The notes beneath the pieces are model-generated. The model saw only the letters and a program-made list of their open reading frames with translations. It searched no databases and was not told where the DNA came from. From NCBI RefSeq assembly GCF_014873495.1, contig NZ_JADBGF010000001.1:7130001-7194000 (forward strand): a DNA stretch of 64,000 nt, in the 5' to 3' direction. Positions 16,514 through 24,412 of the stretch are shown in pieces. Origin of the DNA: Streptomyces stelliscabiei. Its GTDB lineage: Bacteria; Actinomycetota; Actinomycetes; Streptomycetales; Streptomycetaceae. Position 1 is the first letter of the stretch. Every line of letters begins with the position of its first letter. The translations under genes were made by a program, and so were the position numbers.

Positions 16514-17359
16514 GTGAACCTGCTGCTCGCGGAAGTGGCCCAGGCCACCCAGCGCCTGGCCGACGCCGGCGTGCCCTCGCCGCGCAACGACGCGGAGGAG
16601 CTCGCCGCGTTCGTGCACGGTGTCAAGCGGGGCGAGCTGCACACCGTCAAGAACTCCGACTTCGACGCCCGCTACTGGGAGGTCATCGCCCGGCGCGAGC
16701 AGCGTGAACCGCTCCAGCACATCACCGGACGGGCGTACTTCCGCTACCTCGAACTTCAGGTCGGGCCGGGGGTGTTCGTGCCCCGGCCGGAGACCGAGTC
16801 GGTGGTCGGCTGGGCCATAGACGCCGTGCGCGCGATGGACGTCGTCGAGCCGCTCATCGTCGATCTGTGCACCGGGTCCGGCGCCATCGCGCTCGCCCTC
16901 GCCCAGGAGGTGCCGCGCTCGCGGGTGCACGCCGTGGAGCTGTCCGAGGACGCCCTGACGTGGACCCGCAAGAACATGGCGGGCTCCCGCGTCGACCTGC
17001 GCCAGGGCAACGCCCTGGACGCCTTCCGCGACCTCGACGGCCAGGTCGACCTGGTCGTCTCCAACCCGCCGTACATCCCGCTCACGGAGTGGGAGTACGT
17101 GGCGCCCGAGGCCCGCGACTACGATCCCGAACTCGCCCTGTTCTCGGGGGAGGACGGCCTGGACCTCATCCGGGGCATCGAGCGCACCGCACACCGGCTC
17201 CTGCGTCCCGGAGGTGTCGTCGTCATCGAGCACGCCGACACCCAGGGCGGCCAGGTGCCCTGGATCTTCACCGAGGAGCGGGGCTGGGCCGACGCGGCCG
17301 ACCACCCGGACCTCAACAACCGGCCGCGGTTCGCGACCGCCCGCAAGGCGCTGCCCTGA
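16514..17359 (+). CDS. prmC: Release factor glutamine N5-methyltransferase
   Basis: SAM-dependent methyltransferase that modifies the GGQ glutamine of RF1/RF2. 281 residues. A small helical N-domain is followed by the Rossmann fold with DLCTGSGAIA as SAM loop and the catalytic Asn184-Pro-Pro-Tyr187. The start is GTG at 16514, behind CGGAGGAC. Its stop TGA overlaps the ATG of a short 27-codon ORF (ATGA), so translation may couple through to tsaC. Confidence 0.95.
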   Translation: MNLLLAEVAQATQRLADAGVPSPRNDAEELAAFVHGVKRGELHTVKNSDFDARYWEVIARREQREPLQHITGRAYFRYLELQVGPGVFVPRPETESVVGWAIDAVRAMDVVEPLIVDLCTGSGAIALALAQEVPRSRVHAVELSEDALTWTRKNMAGSRVDLRQGNALDAFRDLDGQVDLVVSNPPYIPLTEWEYVAPEARDYDPELALFSGEDGLDLIRGIERTAHRLLRPGGVVVIEHADTQGGQVPWIFTEERGWADAADHPDLNNRPRFATARKALP

Positions 17360-17442
17360 TGAGCACGAGCACGAGCACGAGCACGGGCACGCGCCCCACG
17401 ACAACCCCCCAGCAGCAGTACGTGTACGAGGAGGCCCGCTAG
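17359..17442 (+). CDS. Short 27-residue ORF bridging prmC and tsaC
   Basis: Starts at the ATGA overlap with the prmC stop and ends with TAG at 17440-17442, directly abutting the tsaC ATG at 17443. The first half is four perfect AGCACG units plus a variant (17362-17391), coding alternating Ser-Thr; the rest is Thr/Pro/Gln-rich, ending YVYEEAR. The GAGGAGG for tsaC lies inside its last codons. Nothing shows that the peptide has a function. Its likely role is to carry ribosomes from prmC to tsaC, or it may be a repeat-expanded spacer that happens to be open. Confidence 0.4.
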   Translation: MSTSTSTSTGTRPTTTPQQQYVYEEAR

Positions 17443-18090
17443 ATGGCACGGCGATACGACACCAACGACGCGACCGACCGCGCCACCGGTCTGCGCGAGG
17501 CCGCGTCCGCCATCCGCCGGGGCGAGCTCGTCGTGCTGCCGACGGACACCGTGTACGGCATCGGCGCGGACGCCTTCACCTCCGAGGCCGTCGCCGACCT
17601 CCTGGAGGCCAAGGGCCGGGGCCGCAGCATGCCCACGCCCGTGCTCATCGGCTCCCCGAACACGCTGCACGGCCTCGTCACGGACTTCTCCGAGATGGCC
17701 TGGGAACTCGTCGACGCCTTCTGGCCGGGCGCGCTGACCCTCGTCGCCAAGCACCAGCCGTCGCTGCAGTGGGACCTCGGCGACACCCGCGGCACCGTCG
17801 CCGTGCGCATGCCGCTGCACCCGGTCGCCATCGAACTGCTGACCGAGGTCGGCCCGATGGCGGTCTCCTCGGCCAACCTGACCGGGCACCCGGCGCCGGA
17901 GAACTGCGACGCCGCCGAGGCGATGCTGGGCGACTCCGTCTCCGTGTACCTCGACGGCGGCCCGACCCCCGGCAACGAGCCGTCCTCCATCGTCGACGTC
18001 ACGGGCAAGGTGCCGGTCCTGCTGCGTGCGGGCGCCCTGTCGGCGGAGGAGCTGCGCAAGGTCGTACCCGACCTCGAGGTGGCGAATTGA
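17443..18090 (+). CDS. tsaC: L-threonylcarbamoyladenylate synthase (YrdC/Sua5 family)
   Basis: Makes threonylcarbamoyl-AMP from threonine, bicarbonate and ATP for t6A37 modification of ANN-decoding tRNAs. 215 residues, the YrdC domain without the Sua5 C-terminal extension. Conserved parts are LPTDTVYGIGADA, the KGRGR substrate region, VAVRMPLHPVA and SSANLTG. The ATG at 17443 has GAGGAGG just upstream. It is the third translation-related gene in the run prfA-prmC-tsaC, and its stop TGA overlaps the TTG start of the next gene. Confidence 0.9.
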   Translation: MARRYDTNDATDRATGLREAASAIRRGELVVLPTDTVYGIGADAFTSEAVADLLEAKGRGRSMPTPVLIGSPNTLHGLVTDFSEMAWELVDAFWPGALTLVAKHQPSLQWDLGDTRGTVAVRMPLHPVAIELLTEVGPMAVSSANLTGHPAPENCDAAEAMLGDSVSVYLDGGPTPGNEPSSIVDVTGKVPVLLRAGALSAEELRKVVPDLEVAN

Positions 18091-18758
18091 CGGCCCCTGA
18101 CGCGGGGCGTGGCATATGGGACGGGGAAGAGACGCGGACCTTCACGGGGCTGCCGCGGGACACCTTCCGCATCCTCCACGTCAGCACAGGCAACGTGTGC
18201 CGCTCGCCGATCACCGAGCGGCTGACCCGGCACGCCCTGGCCGACCGGCTCGGGGACCCGCTGTGGGGCGGTCTCGTCGTCGAGAGCGCCGGGACCTGGG
18301 GGCACGAGGGGGCGCCCATGGAGGCGAACGCGGAGGCGGTCCTCGCCGACTTCGGCGCGGACGCCTCCGGCTTCACGGGGCGTGAGCTGCTCGACGAGCA
18401 CGTCATCCGCGCCGACCTCGTGCTGACGGCCACCCGGGACCACCGGGCCCAGGTCATCTCCATGGGGCACTCCGCCGGGCTGCGCACCTTCACCCTGAAG
18501 GAGTTCACCCGCCTGGTCCGCGCCATCGACCCCACCACCCTGCCCTCCCTGGAGGAGGGCATGGTCGTCCGCGCACGCGCCCTGGTCCGCGCCGCCGCCG
18601 CTCTACGCGGGTGGCTCCTCGCCCCCACCGCCGAGGCCGACGAGGTCTACGACCCCTACGGGGCACCCCTGCCGTTCTTCCGCTCGGTGGGCGACGAGAT
18701 AAACCAGGCCCTCGATCCGGTGGTCACCGCTCTCACCGGGGTGCCCGCGCGGGCTTGA
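18087..18758 (+). CDS. Low-molecular-weight protein tyrosine phosphatase homologue lacking the catalytic Cys
   Basis: 223 residues with an LMW-PTP/ArsC-like fold. The P-loop normally reads C-x5-R with GNxCRS. Here ILHVSTGNVCRSP places Ser at the nucleophile position, while the second Cys and the Arg are kept. The Asp-Pro-Tyr of the acid loop appears near the C-terminus (VYDPYG). The start is TTG at 18087 within the tsaC stop (TTGA); no other start precedes the conserved region. Phosphatase activity is doubtful. It may bind phosphoprotein or act on other chemistry. The position between tsaC and the SHMT/WecA genes gives no clear clue. About 40 extra C-terminal residues follow the domain. Confidence 0.75.
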   Translation: MTAPDAGRGIWDGEETRTFTGLPRDTFRILHVSTGNVCRSPITERLTRHALADRLGDPLWGGLVVESAGTWGHEGAPMEANAEAVLADFGADASGFTGRELLDEHVIRADLVLTATRDHRAQVISMGHSAGLRTFTLKEFTRLVRAIDPTTLPSLEEGMVVRARALVRAAAALRGWLLAPTAEADEVYDPYGAPLPFFRSVGDEINQALDPVVTALTGVPARA

Positions 18759-18924
18759 TCCCGGGCACGGGGTGGGTCGGCGGACGGAGTCCGGCGCAGC
18801 GTCTCGAAGCCGGGAGGCCCGCCGGGGTGCCCGTCCGGGCGTAACAGCACCGGCGACACCGGGCGCCCGGAGCACGGCGGGCCTACATTGGTCGTACGTC
18901 ACCGTCGACGCCCCGGAGCCCATC

Positions 18925-20163
18925 ATGTCGGTCACCCCTGTCCTAGAGGCCGATGTCCTGCGACGGCAGGACCCCGAGCTGGCCGACATCCTGCTCGGTG
19001 AGCAGGATCGGCAGGCGACGACGCTGCAGCTCGTCGCCGCGGAGAACTTCACCTCGCCCGCCGTGCTGGCCGCCCTGGGCTCGCCGCTCGCCAACAAGTA
19101 CGCGGAGGGCTATCCGGGGGCCCGGCACCACGGCGGCTGCGAGATGGTGGACGTAGCCGAGCGGCTGGCCGTGGAGCGGGCGAGGTCGCTGTTCGGGGCC
19201 GAGCACGCCAACGTCCAGTCCCACTCCGGCTCCTCGGCCGTGCTCGCCGCGTACGCCGCCCTGCTGCGCCCCGGTGACACCGTGCTCGCGATGGGCCTGC
19301 ACTTCGGCGGCCACCTCACCCACGGGTCGCCCGCGAACTTCTCCGGCCGCTGGTTCGACTTCGTCGGATACGGGGTCGAGGCGGAATCCGGCCTCATCGA
19401 CCGCGAACAGGTGCGGACCCTGGCCCGCACGCACCGCCCCAAGGCCATCGTCTGCGGGTCGATCTCCTACCCCCGGCACATCGACTACGCCTTCTTCCGC
19501 GAGGTCGCCGACGAGGTGGGCGCCTATCTCATCGCCGACGCGGCCCACCCGATCGGGCTGGTCGCCGGGGGAGCGGCGCCCAACCCGGTGCCGTACGCCG
19601 ACATCGTGTGCGCCACCACGCACAAGGTGCTGCGCGGGCCGCGCGGCGGAATGCTGCTGTGCGGGGACGAGCTGGCCGAACGCGTGGACCGGGCGGTGTT
19701 CCCGTTCACGCAGGGCGGCGCGCAGATGCACACCATCGCCGCGAAGGCCGTCGCGTTCGGCGAGGCGGCGACACCCGCGTTCACCGCGTACGCCCATCAG
19801 GTGGTCGCGAACGCCCGCGTACTGGCCCGGGGGCTGGCCGAGGAGGGGCTCGTGGTCGTCACCGGCGGCACCGACACCCACCTGCTCACCGTCGATCCCG
19901 CGCCACTCGGCGTCGAGGGGCGCACTGCCCGAGGACGGCTCGCGGCCGCCGGGATGGTCCTCGACTGCTGCGCCCTGCCCCACGGCGACGCCCGTGGCCT
20001 GCGGCTCGGTACGGCCGCGCTGACCACCCAGGGCATGGGCGAGACGGAGATGGCCCGGCTCGCCGTGCTGTTCGCGGGGGCCCTGCGCGACGGCGGGGAC
20101 GGCAGGCGGACACGTGAGGAAGTGCGGGAGCTGGCCGGAAGATTTCCGCCGTATCCGCGCTGA
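18925..20163 (+). CDS. glyA: Serine hydroxymethyltransferase family protein
   Basis: PLP enzyme of the serine/glycine-tetrahydrofolate type. 412 residues. Conserved blocks are LVAAENFTSPAVL, NKYAEGYPGARHHGG, SHSGSSAV and the PLP Lys234 in TTHKVLRGPRGG, where the canonical THKTLRGPRGG has Thr in place of Val. ATG at 18925 begins MSVTPV; the upstream frame is unconserved. A -10-like TACATT lies just upstream. Streptomyces genomes usually hold more than one SHMT, and this divergent copy may not be the main one-carbon enzyme; related enzymes also act on other beta-hydroxy amino acids. Confidence 0.8.
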   Translation: MSVTPVLEADVLRRQDPELADILLGEQDRQATTLQLVAAENFTSPAVLAALGSPLANKYAEGYPGARHHGGCEMVDVAERLAVERARSLFGAEHANVQSHSGSSAVLAAYAALLRPGDTVLAMGLHFGGHLTHGSPANFSGRWFDFVGYGVEAESGLIDREQVRTLARTHRPKAIVCGSISYPRHIDYAFFREVADEVGAYLIADAAHPIGLVAGGAAPNPVPYADIVCATTHKVLRGPRGGMLLCGDELAERVDRAVFPFTQGGAQMHTIAAKAVAFGEAATPAFTAYAHQVVANARVLARGLAEEGLVVVTGGTDTHLLTVDPAPLGVEGRTARGRLAAAGMVLDCCALPHGDARGLRLGTAALTTQGMGETEMARLAVLFAGALRDGGDGRRTREEVRELAGRFPPYPR

Positions 20164-20292
20164 GGTGGGGTAGACGCACCACCAGGCACAGCATCACGTG
20201 CAACCATCGTCGCTACCCGGATGTCCTCACCCTTATGCGCGCCTCGCTAGGGTGTGGGGCTGTGATGGCCAGCGAGACCTGTGGGGAAGCCC

Positions 20293-21588
20293 GTGCGTGA
20301 ATACCTCCTGACGCTCTGCATCACGGCCGCGGTGACGTACCTGTTGACAGGACCGGTACGGAAGTTCGCGATCGTGGCCGGAGCCATGCCGGAGATCCGT
20401 GCGCGTGATGTCCACCGAGAACCGACACCGCGCCTCGGCGGCATCGCGATGTTCTTCGGGCTCTGCGCCGGTCTGCTGGTCGCCGACCATCTGACCAACC
20501 TCAGCGAGGTCTTCGCCAAGTCCGACGAACCGCGCGCACTGCTCTCCGGGGCCGCGCTGATCTGGCTCATCGGCGTCCTGGACGACAAGTTCGAGATCGA
20601 CGCCCTGATCAAGCTAGGTGGCCAGATGATCGCCGCCGGCGTGATGGTCATGCAGGGTCTGACGATCCTCTGGCTGCCCGTCCCCGGTGTCGGCATCGTC
20701 GCGCTGACCCAGTGGCAGGGCACGCTGCTCACGGTCGCCCTGGTCGTCATCACCATCAACGCGGTCAACTTCGTCGACGGCCTCGACGGTCTCGCGGCAG
20801 GCATGGTGTGCATCGCCTCCGCCGCGTTCTTCATGTACGCCTACCGCCTCTGGTACAGCTACGGCATCGAGGCCGCGGCCCCCGCCACCCTCTTCGCGGC
20901 GGTCCTGATGGGCATGTGCCTGGGCTTCCTGCCGCACAACATGCATCCCGCCCGGATCTTCATGGGCGACTCCGGCTCGATGATGATCGGCCTGGTGCTG
21001 GCGGCCGGCGCGATCTCGGTCACCGGGCAGGTGGACCCGGACCTGATGAACCTGTACGGCTCGGAGCGCAGCACGGTCTACTCGATGGTCCCCGTCTACA
21101 TCCCGCTGCTGATGCCGCTGACCATCATCGCGATCCCGGCCGCCGACCTGATCCTCGCGATCGTGCGCCGCACCTGGCGTGGCCAGTCGCCGTTCGCCGC
21201 GGACCGGGGACATCTGCACCACCGGTTGCTGGAGGTCGGGCACTCGCACAGCCGGGCCGTGCTGATCATGTACTTCTGGTCGGCGGTGATCGCCTTCGGC
21301 ACCCTCGCCTACACCGTGAACGCGGCGTCCATGTGGATCGTCCTCGCCATCGCCATGCTCAGCGGGGTCGGTCTCTTCCTCCTGCTGCTGCCGCGCTTCA
21401 CCCCGCGTGCCCCGCGCTGGGCGCAGCGCTTCGTCCCGCCGCGCTACCGCCGCCGCGCGGTCGTGCCGGCGACCTCGGAGCCGGTCGCGGACTGGACCCC
21501 GTCCCTCAACGGCGCGACGGCGATCGGCGGGCGCGCCCACGACCACGACCACGAAGCGGAACGCAGCCCGGCGGGTGCGCGCCACTGA
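20293..21588 (+). CDS. WecA/TagO-type undecaprenyl-phosphate sugar-1-phosphate transferase
   Basis: Polytopic membrane enzyme that loads GlcNAc-1-phosphate (or a relative) on undecaprenyl phosphate, starting wall glycopolymers. 431 residues with about 11 membrane helices. MraY-superfamily motifs: HREPTPRLGGIA, NAVNFVDGLDGLAAG, FMGDSGSM and the cytoplasmic His-rich RGHLHHRLLE. A charged C-terminal tail has His/Asp repeats. GTG at 20293 (MREYLLTLC) is preferred because GGGGAAG precedes it by a few bases; GTG at 20281 is an alternative. Lies just before the ATP synthase operon, as in mycobacteria (rfe). Confidence 0.85.
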   Translation: MREYLLTLCITAAVTYLLTGPVRKFAIVAGAMPEIRARDVHREPTPRLGGIAMFFGLCAGLLVADHLTNLSEVFAKSDEPRALLSGAALIWLIGVLDDKFEIDALIKLGGQMIAAGVMVMQGLTILWLPVPGVGIVALTQWQGTLLTVALVVITINAVNFVDGLDGLAAGMVCIASAAFFMYAYRLWYSYGIEAAAPATLFAAVLMGMCLGFLPHNMHPARIFMGDSGSMMIGLVLAAGAISVTGQVDPDLMNLYGSERSTVYSMVPVYIPLLMPLTIIAIPAADLILAIVRRTWRGQSPFAADRGHLHHRLLEVGHSHSRAVLIMYFWSAVIAFGTLAYTVNAASMWIVLAIAMLSGVGLFLLLLPRFTPRAPRWAQRFVPPRYRRRAVVPATSEPVADWTPSLNGATAIGGRAHDHDHEAERSPAGARH

Positions 21589-21643
21589 GGCGCGGCCCGC
21601 TGTGGCGCGCGCCGTCGCGGTGCGCCGAGGATCTTCGGGAAGC

Positions 21644-21684
21644 GGCCGGGGGCCGTGTGCGTACGTCGCACACGGCCCCCGGCC
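21644..21684. terminator. Strong hairpin between the WecA-type gene and atp operon
   Basis: A perfect 18-bp stem (21644-21661 with 21667-21684) encloses TACGT. There is no T tract, but the stem strength makes it a likely terminator insulating atp. Confidence 0.8.
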
Positions 21685-21776
21685 GTCCGTCGTGCGGGCG
21701 CCGGGGCCGGGCGTCGTGCTGACGGCAAGGTAAGAATCTGACTAACGCTTTGCCGACGCCATGCAAGAACCTGACG

Positions 21777-21821
21777 GTGCAAAACGGCCTTATACCAGAC
21801 AAGTCGGCCTGGATTTTGCAC
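21777..21821. repeat. Inverted repeat in the atp upstream region
   Basis: GTGCAAAA (21777-21784) is perfectly repeated in inverse as TTTTGCAC (21814-21821), with GGCC/GGCC inside. It lies in an unusually AT-rich stretch (about 21720-21910) of a 443-base gap without any gene. It could be an operator or the base of an RNA hairpin. Confidence 0.6.
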
Positions 21822-21845
21822 AGACGGGCGGGTTCACTCTCATGT

Positions 21846-21859
21846 GTGACACCTGGCAC
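21846..21859. promoter_or_regulatory. Crp-like motif upstream of atpI
   Basis: GTG-N6-GGCAC matches the GTG(N6)GNCAC pattern I recall for Streptomyces Crp. It is about 40 bases before the putative promoter. The motif is short, so a chance match is possible. Confidence 0.4.
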
Positions 21860-21863
21860 AGCA

Positions 21864-21907
21864 TTCAGGTAAAGACCTCATCAAATAGTTTGTGATACGG
21901 TTCACGA
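21864..21907 (+). promoter_or_regulatory. Probable atp promoter with Rex-like operator
   Basis: TTGTGAT-ACGG-TTCACGA (21890-21907) differs at two positions from the Rex operator pattern TTGTGAA-N4-TTCACAA. It overlaps a possible -10 TAGTTT (21886-21891) with -35 TTCAGG (21864-21869). Rex senses NADH/NAD+, and repression of atp by Rex has been reported in Streptomyces, so redox control here is likely. Confidence 0.6.
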
Positions 21908-22031
21908 GAACCCGGGACAGAGTCGAAGGACCGCAATAAGACGGTCCGACGGCGCGAGATTTCCGCTCGCCCCCGGGGTCTACGCTCGTCCATGACGACA
22001 CCCTGCCCCCTCAGTAAGCGGAGTTGCCGCC

Positions 22032-22469
22032 ATGCCGTCCAATGACGTCCGGACCCTCCTTCAGGCTGCCGTACCCACGGCCGCCGCCGGCGCGATCGCC
22101 GCTGTCATCAGCGCTGTGGTCGTCGGAGGCAAGGGGGCTCTCGGTGCCGTCGTCGCGGCAGTGATCACGATCGTCTTCATGGGGATCGGGTTCTACGTTC
22201 TGCAGCGCACCGCCAAATCGCTTCCTCATCTGTTCCAGATGATGGGCTTGATGCTCTACGCGGCACAGATTCTGCTGTTGTTCATCTTCTTGTCCGCGTT
22301 CAAGAACACCACGCTGTTCCATCCCAAGGCTTTCGCGTTCACGCTCGTCGCCACCACGCTCGTGTGGATCGCGGCACAGACGCGCGCACATATGAAGGCC
22401 AAGATCCTCTATGTCGAACCCGATGCGTCCACGGGCAACAAGCCCGAAAAATCGGGGCACTCGTCGTGA
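22032..22469 (+). CDS. atpI: ATP synthase accessory protein AtpI
   Basis: 145-residue membrane protein heading the F1Fo operon. Four hydrophobic helices, with charged loops such as HLFQMMGLM, and a hydrophilic Lys/Ser-rich C-terminus. AtpI helps assemble the c-ring and is poorly conserved; operon position is the main support. The ATG at 22032 lies 14 bases behind a GCGGAG. A 225-base gap follows before atpB, in which TATCGT (near 22508) is the only -10-like hexamer. Confidence 0.85.
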   Translation: MPSNDVRTLLQAAVPTAAAGAIAAVISAVVVGGKGALGAVVAAVITIVFMGIGFYVLQRTAKSLPHLFQMMGLMLYAAQILLLFIFLSAFKNTTLFHPKAFAFTLVATTLVWIAAQTRAHMKAKILYVEPDASTGNKPEKSGHSS

Positions 22470-22694
22470 GGAGTAGGGCCGGGATAAGGGCGTGTACGAA
22501 CTCCTGCTATCGTCCGGTGCCAACTGCGGCATCGCGGGCGCGGGCATCTGAGCTGACGCCTGCTCAATCGCGAGGCTTGATGCCCCCCAGCCGCCCCCAC
22601 ATCCGTAACACCAGTCCAGTGCCGACCCGCGGCTGCGCGCCGCGCCGACACAACGAGGTTGCCGTACCCATGCGTCACGCCGAAGGAGCCCGTG

Positions 22695-23513
22695 GTGAGT
22701 GCTGACCAGACCCAGCTCGCCTTTGACTGGAGCTGTCGGATCATGTCCGACAACGGCTGTGGCTTCCCGGCTCCGGGCCTGCACTCGTTCCTCTTCAAGC
22801 CGATCGCCACGGTCGGGGGGTTCGAGTTCAACAAGGTGATGCTGCTCGCGCTCATCACCACTCTCCTGGTGATCACCTTCTTCACGCTCGCCTTCGGCAA
22901 GGCGAAGGTGGTGCCGGGCAAGCTGCAGATGATCGGTGAGGCGGGCTACGACTTCGTACGCCGCGGCATCGTCTACGAGACGCTGGGCCGGCGCGAGGGC
23001 GAGAAGTACGTCCCGCTCATGGTCTCGCTGTTCTTCTTCATCTGGGTCATGAACATCTGGTCCGTGATTCCGCTGGCCCAGTTCCCGGTGTCGTCGATCA
23101 TCGCGTATCCGATGGTCCTGGCGGCCATCGTGTACGTGGTCTGGGTCTCGCTGACCTTCAAGAGGCACGGCTTCGTCGGCTTCTTCAAGAACGTCACCGG
23201 CTACGACAAGTCGCTCGGCCCGGTGCTGCCCCTCGTGATGGTCATCGAGTTCTTCTCGAACCTGTTGGTCCGCCCGTTCACCCACGCGGTGCGACTGTTC
23301 GCCAACATGTTCGCCGGCCACCTGATGCTCGTCATGTTCACCGTTGCCTCCTGGTACCTGCTGAACAGCTGGATGATCCCGGCGGCCGGTGTCTCCTTCG
23401 TCATGACCATCGTCATGATCCTCTTCGAGCTCTTCGTGCAGGCCGTCCAGGCGTACGTCTTCGTGCTCCTCGCCTGCTCGTACATCCAGGGCGCGCTCGC
23501 CGAGCACCACTGA
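22695..23513 (+). CDS. atpB: ATP synthase Fo subunit a
   Basis: Forms the proton half-channels beside the c-ring. 272 residues. The key Arg is in AVRLFANMFAGH, and the final helix carries FVQAVQAYVFVLLACSYI. GTG at 22695 is chosen with AAGGAG six bases upstream (GTG 22692 and an upstream ATG at 22659 are alternatives). It precedes atpE by 76 bases. Confidence 0.95.
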   Translation: MSADQTQLAFDWSCRIMSDNGCGFPAPGLHSFLFKPIATVGGFEFNKVMLLALITTLLVITFFTLAFGKAKVVPGKLQMIGEAGYDFVRRGIVYETLGRREGEKYVPLMVSLFFFIWVMNIWSVIPLAQFPVSSIIAYPMVLAAIVYVVWVSLTFKRHGFVGFFKNVTGYDKSLGPVLPLVMVIEFFSNLLVRPFTHAVRLFANMFAGHLMLVMFTVASWYLLNSWMIPAAGVSFVMTIVMILFELFVQAVQAYVFVLLACSYIQGALAEHH

Positions 23514-23589
23514 GCCCCGCGCGCCACCAGCCCCCAGAACGTCCGGTGGCCAACCCCCGCCGGTCCATGAAAGAGAAGGAAGAATCAGC

Positions 23590-23823
23590 ATGGCTGCCAT
23601 GGAGACCCTCGCCGCCCTTGAAGGCAACATCGGTTCCGTCGGCTACGGCCTCGCCGCCATCGGCCCCGGCGTCGGCGTCGGCATCATCTTCGGCAACGGC
23701 ACCCAGGCCCTGGCCCGTCAGCCCGAGGCTGCCGGTCTGATCCGTGCCAACCAGATCCTCGGCTTCGCCTTCTGTGAGGCGCTCGCCCTCATCGGCATCG
23801 TCATGCCGTTCGTCTACAACTGA
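23590..23823 (+). CDS. atpE: ATP synthase Fo subunit c
   Basis: 77-residue hairpin proteolipid of the rotor ring. Helix one has the glycine run GPGVGVGIIFGNG, the polar loop is ARQPE, and Glu63 in FCEALAL on helix two is the proton-carrying carboxylate. Strong GAAGGAAGA upstream suits the high copy number of subunit c. Confidence 0.97.
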   Translation: MAAMETLAALEGNIGSVGYGLAAIGPGVGVGIIFGNGTQALARQPEAAGLIRANQILGFAFCEALALIGIVMPFVYN

Positions 23824-23863
23824 CGAGCCCTGACGAGCAAACCTTTCAACGAAAGGCACTGAT

Positions 23864-24412
23864 GTGATCGCCAACCTGGTACAGCTGGCGGCCGAGGAAG
23901 AGCAGAACCCGCTCATCCCGCCCGGCCCCGAGCTGCTCGTGGGCGCCATCGCCTTCGCCATCGTGTTCTTCTTCTTCTGGAAGAAGCTCCTCCCGAACAT
24001 CAACAAGGTTCTGGAAGAGCGTCGCGCGGCGATCGAAGGCGGTATCGAAGAGGCCGAGGCCATGAAGGTCGAGGCCCAGAGCGTGCTCGAGCAGTACAAG
24101 GCTCAGCTCGCCGAAGCCCGGCACGAGGCCGCGCGTCTGCGCCAGGAGGCGCAGGAGCAGGGCGCCACGCTCATCGCCGAGATGCGGGCCGAGGGCCAGC
24201 GGCAGCGCGAGGAGATCATCGCCGCCGGTCACTCGCAGCTGGAGGCCGACCGCAAGGCCGCCTCTTCGGCGCTGCGTCAGGACGTGGGCAAGCTCGCCAC
24301 CGACCTGGCCGGCAAGCTCGTCGGCGAGTCCCTGGAGGACCACGCCCGGCAGAGCCGCGTCATCGACCGATTCCTCGATGATCTCGAGGAGAAGGCCGAG
24401 GCCGCGCGATGA
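23864..24412 (+). CDS. atpF: ATP synthase Fo subunit b
   Basis: 182-residue peripheral stalk subunit. One N-terminal membrane helix (about residues 24-42, AIAFAIVFFFFWKKLLP) is followed by a long charged helix that forms the stator. The start is GTG at 23864; an ATG two bases earlier is out of frame. The stop overlaps the atpH start (ATGA), implying coupling. Confidence 0.95.
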   Translation: MIANLVQLAAEEEQNPLIPPGPELLVGAIAFAIVFFFFWKKLLPNINKVLEERRAAIEGGIEEAEAMKVEAQSVLEQYKAQLAEARHEAARLRQEAQEQGATLIAEMRAEGQRQREEIIAAGHSQLEADRKAASSALRQDVGKLATDLAGKLVGESLEDHARQSRVIDRFLDDLEEKAEAAR

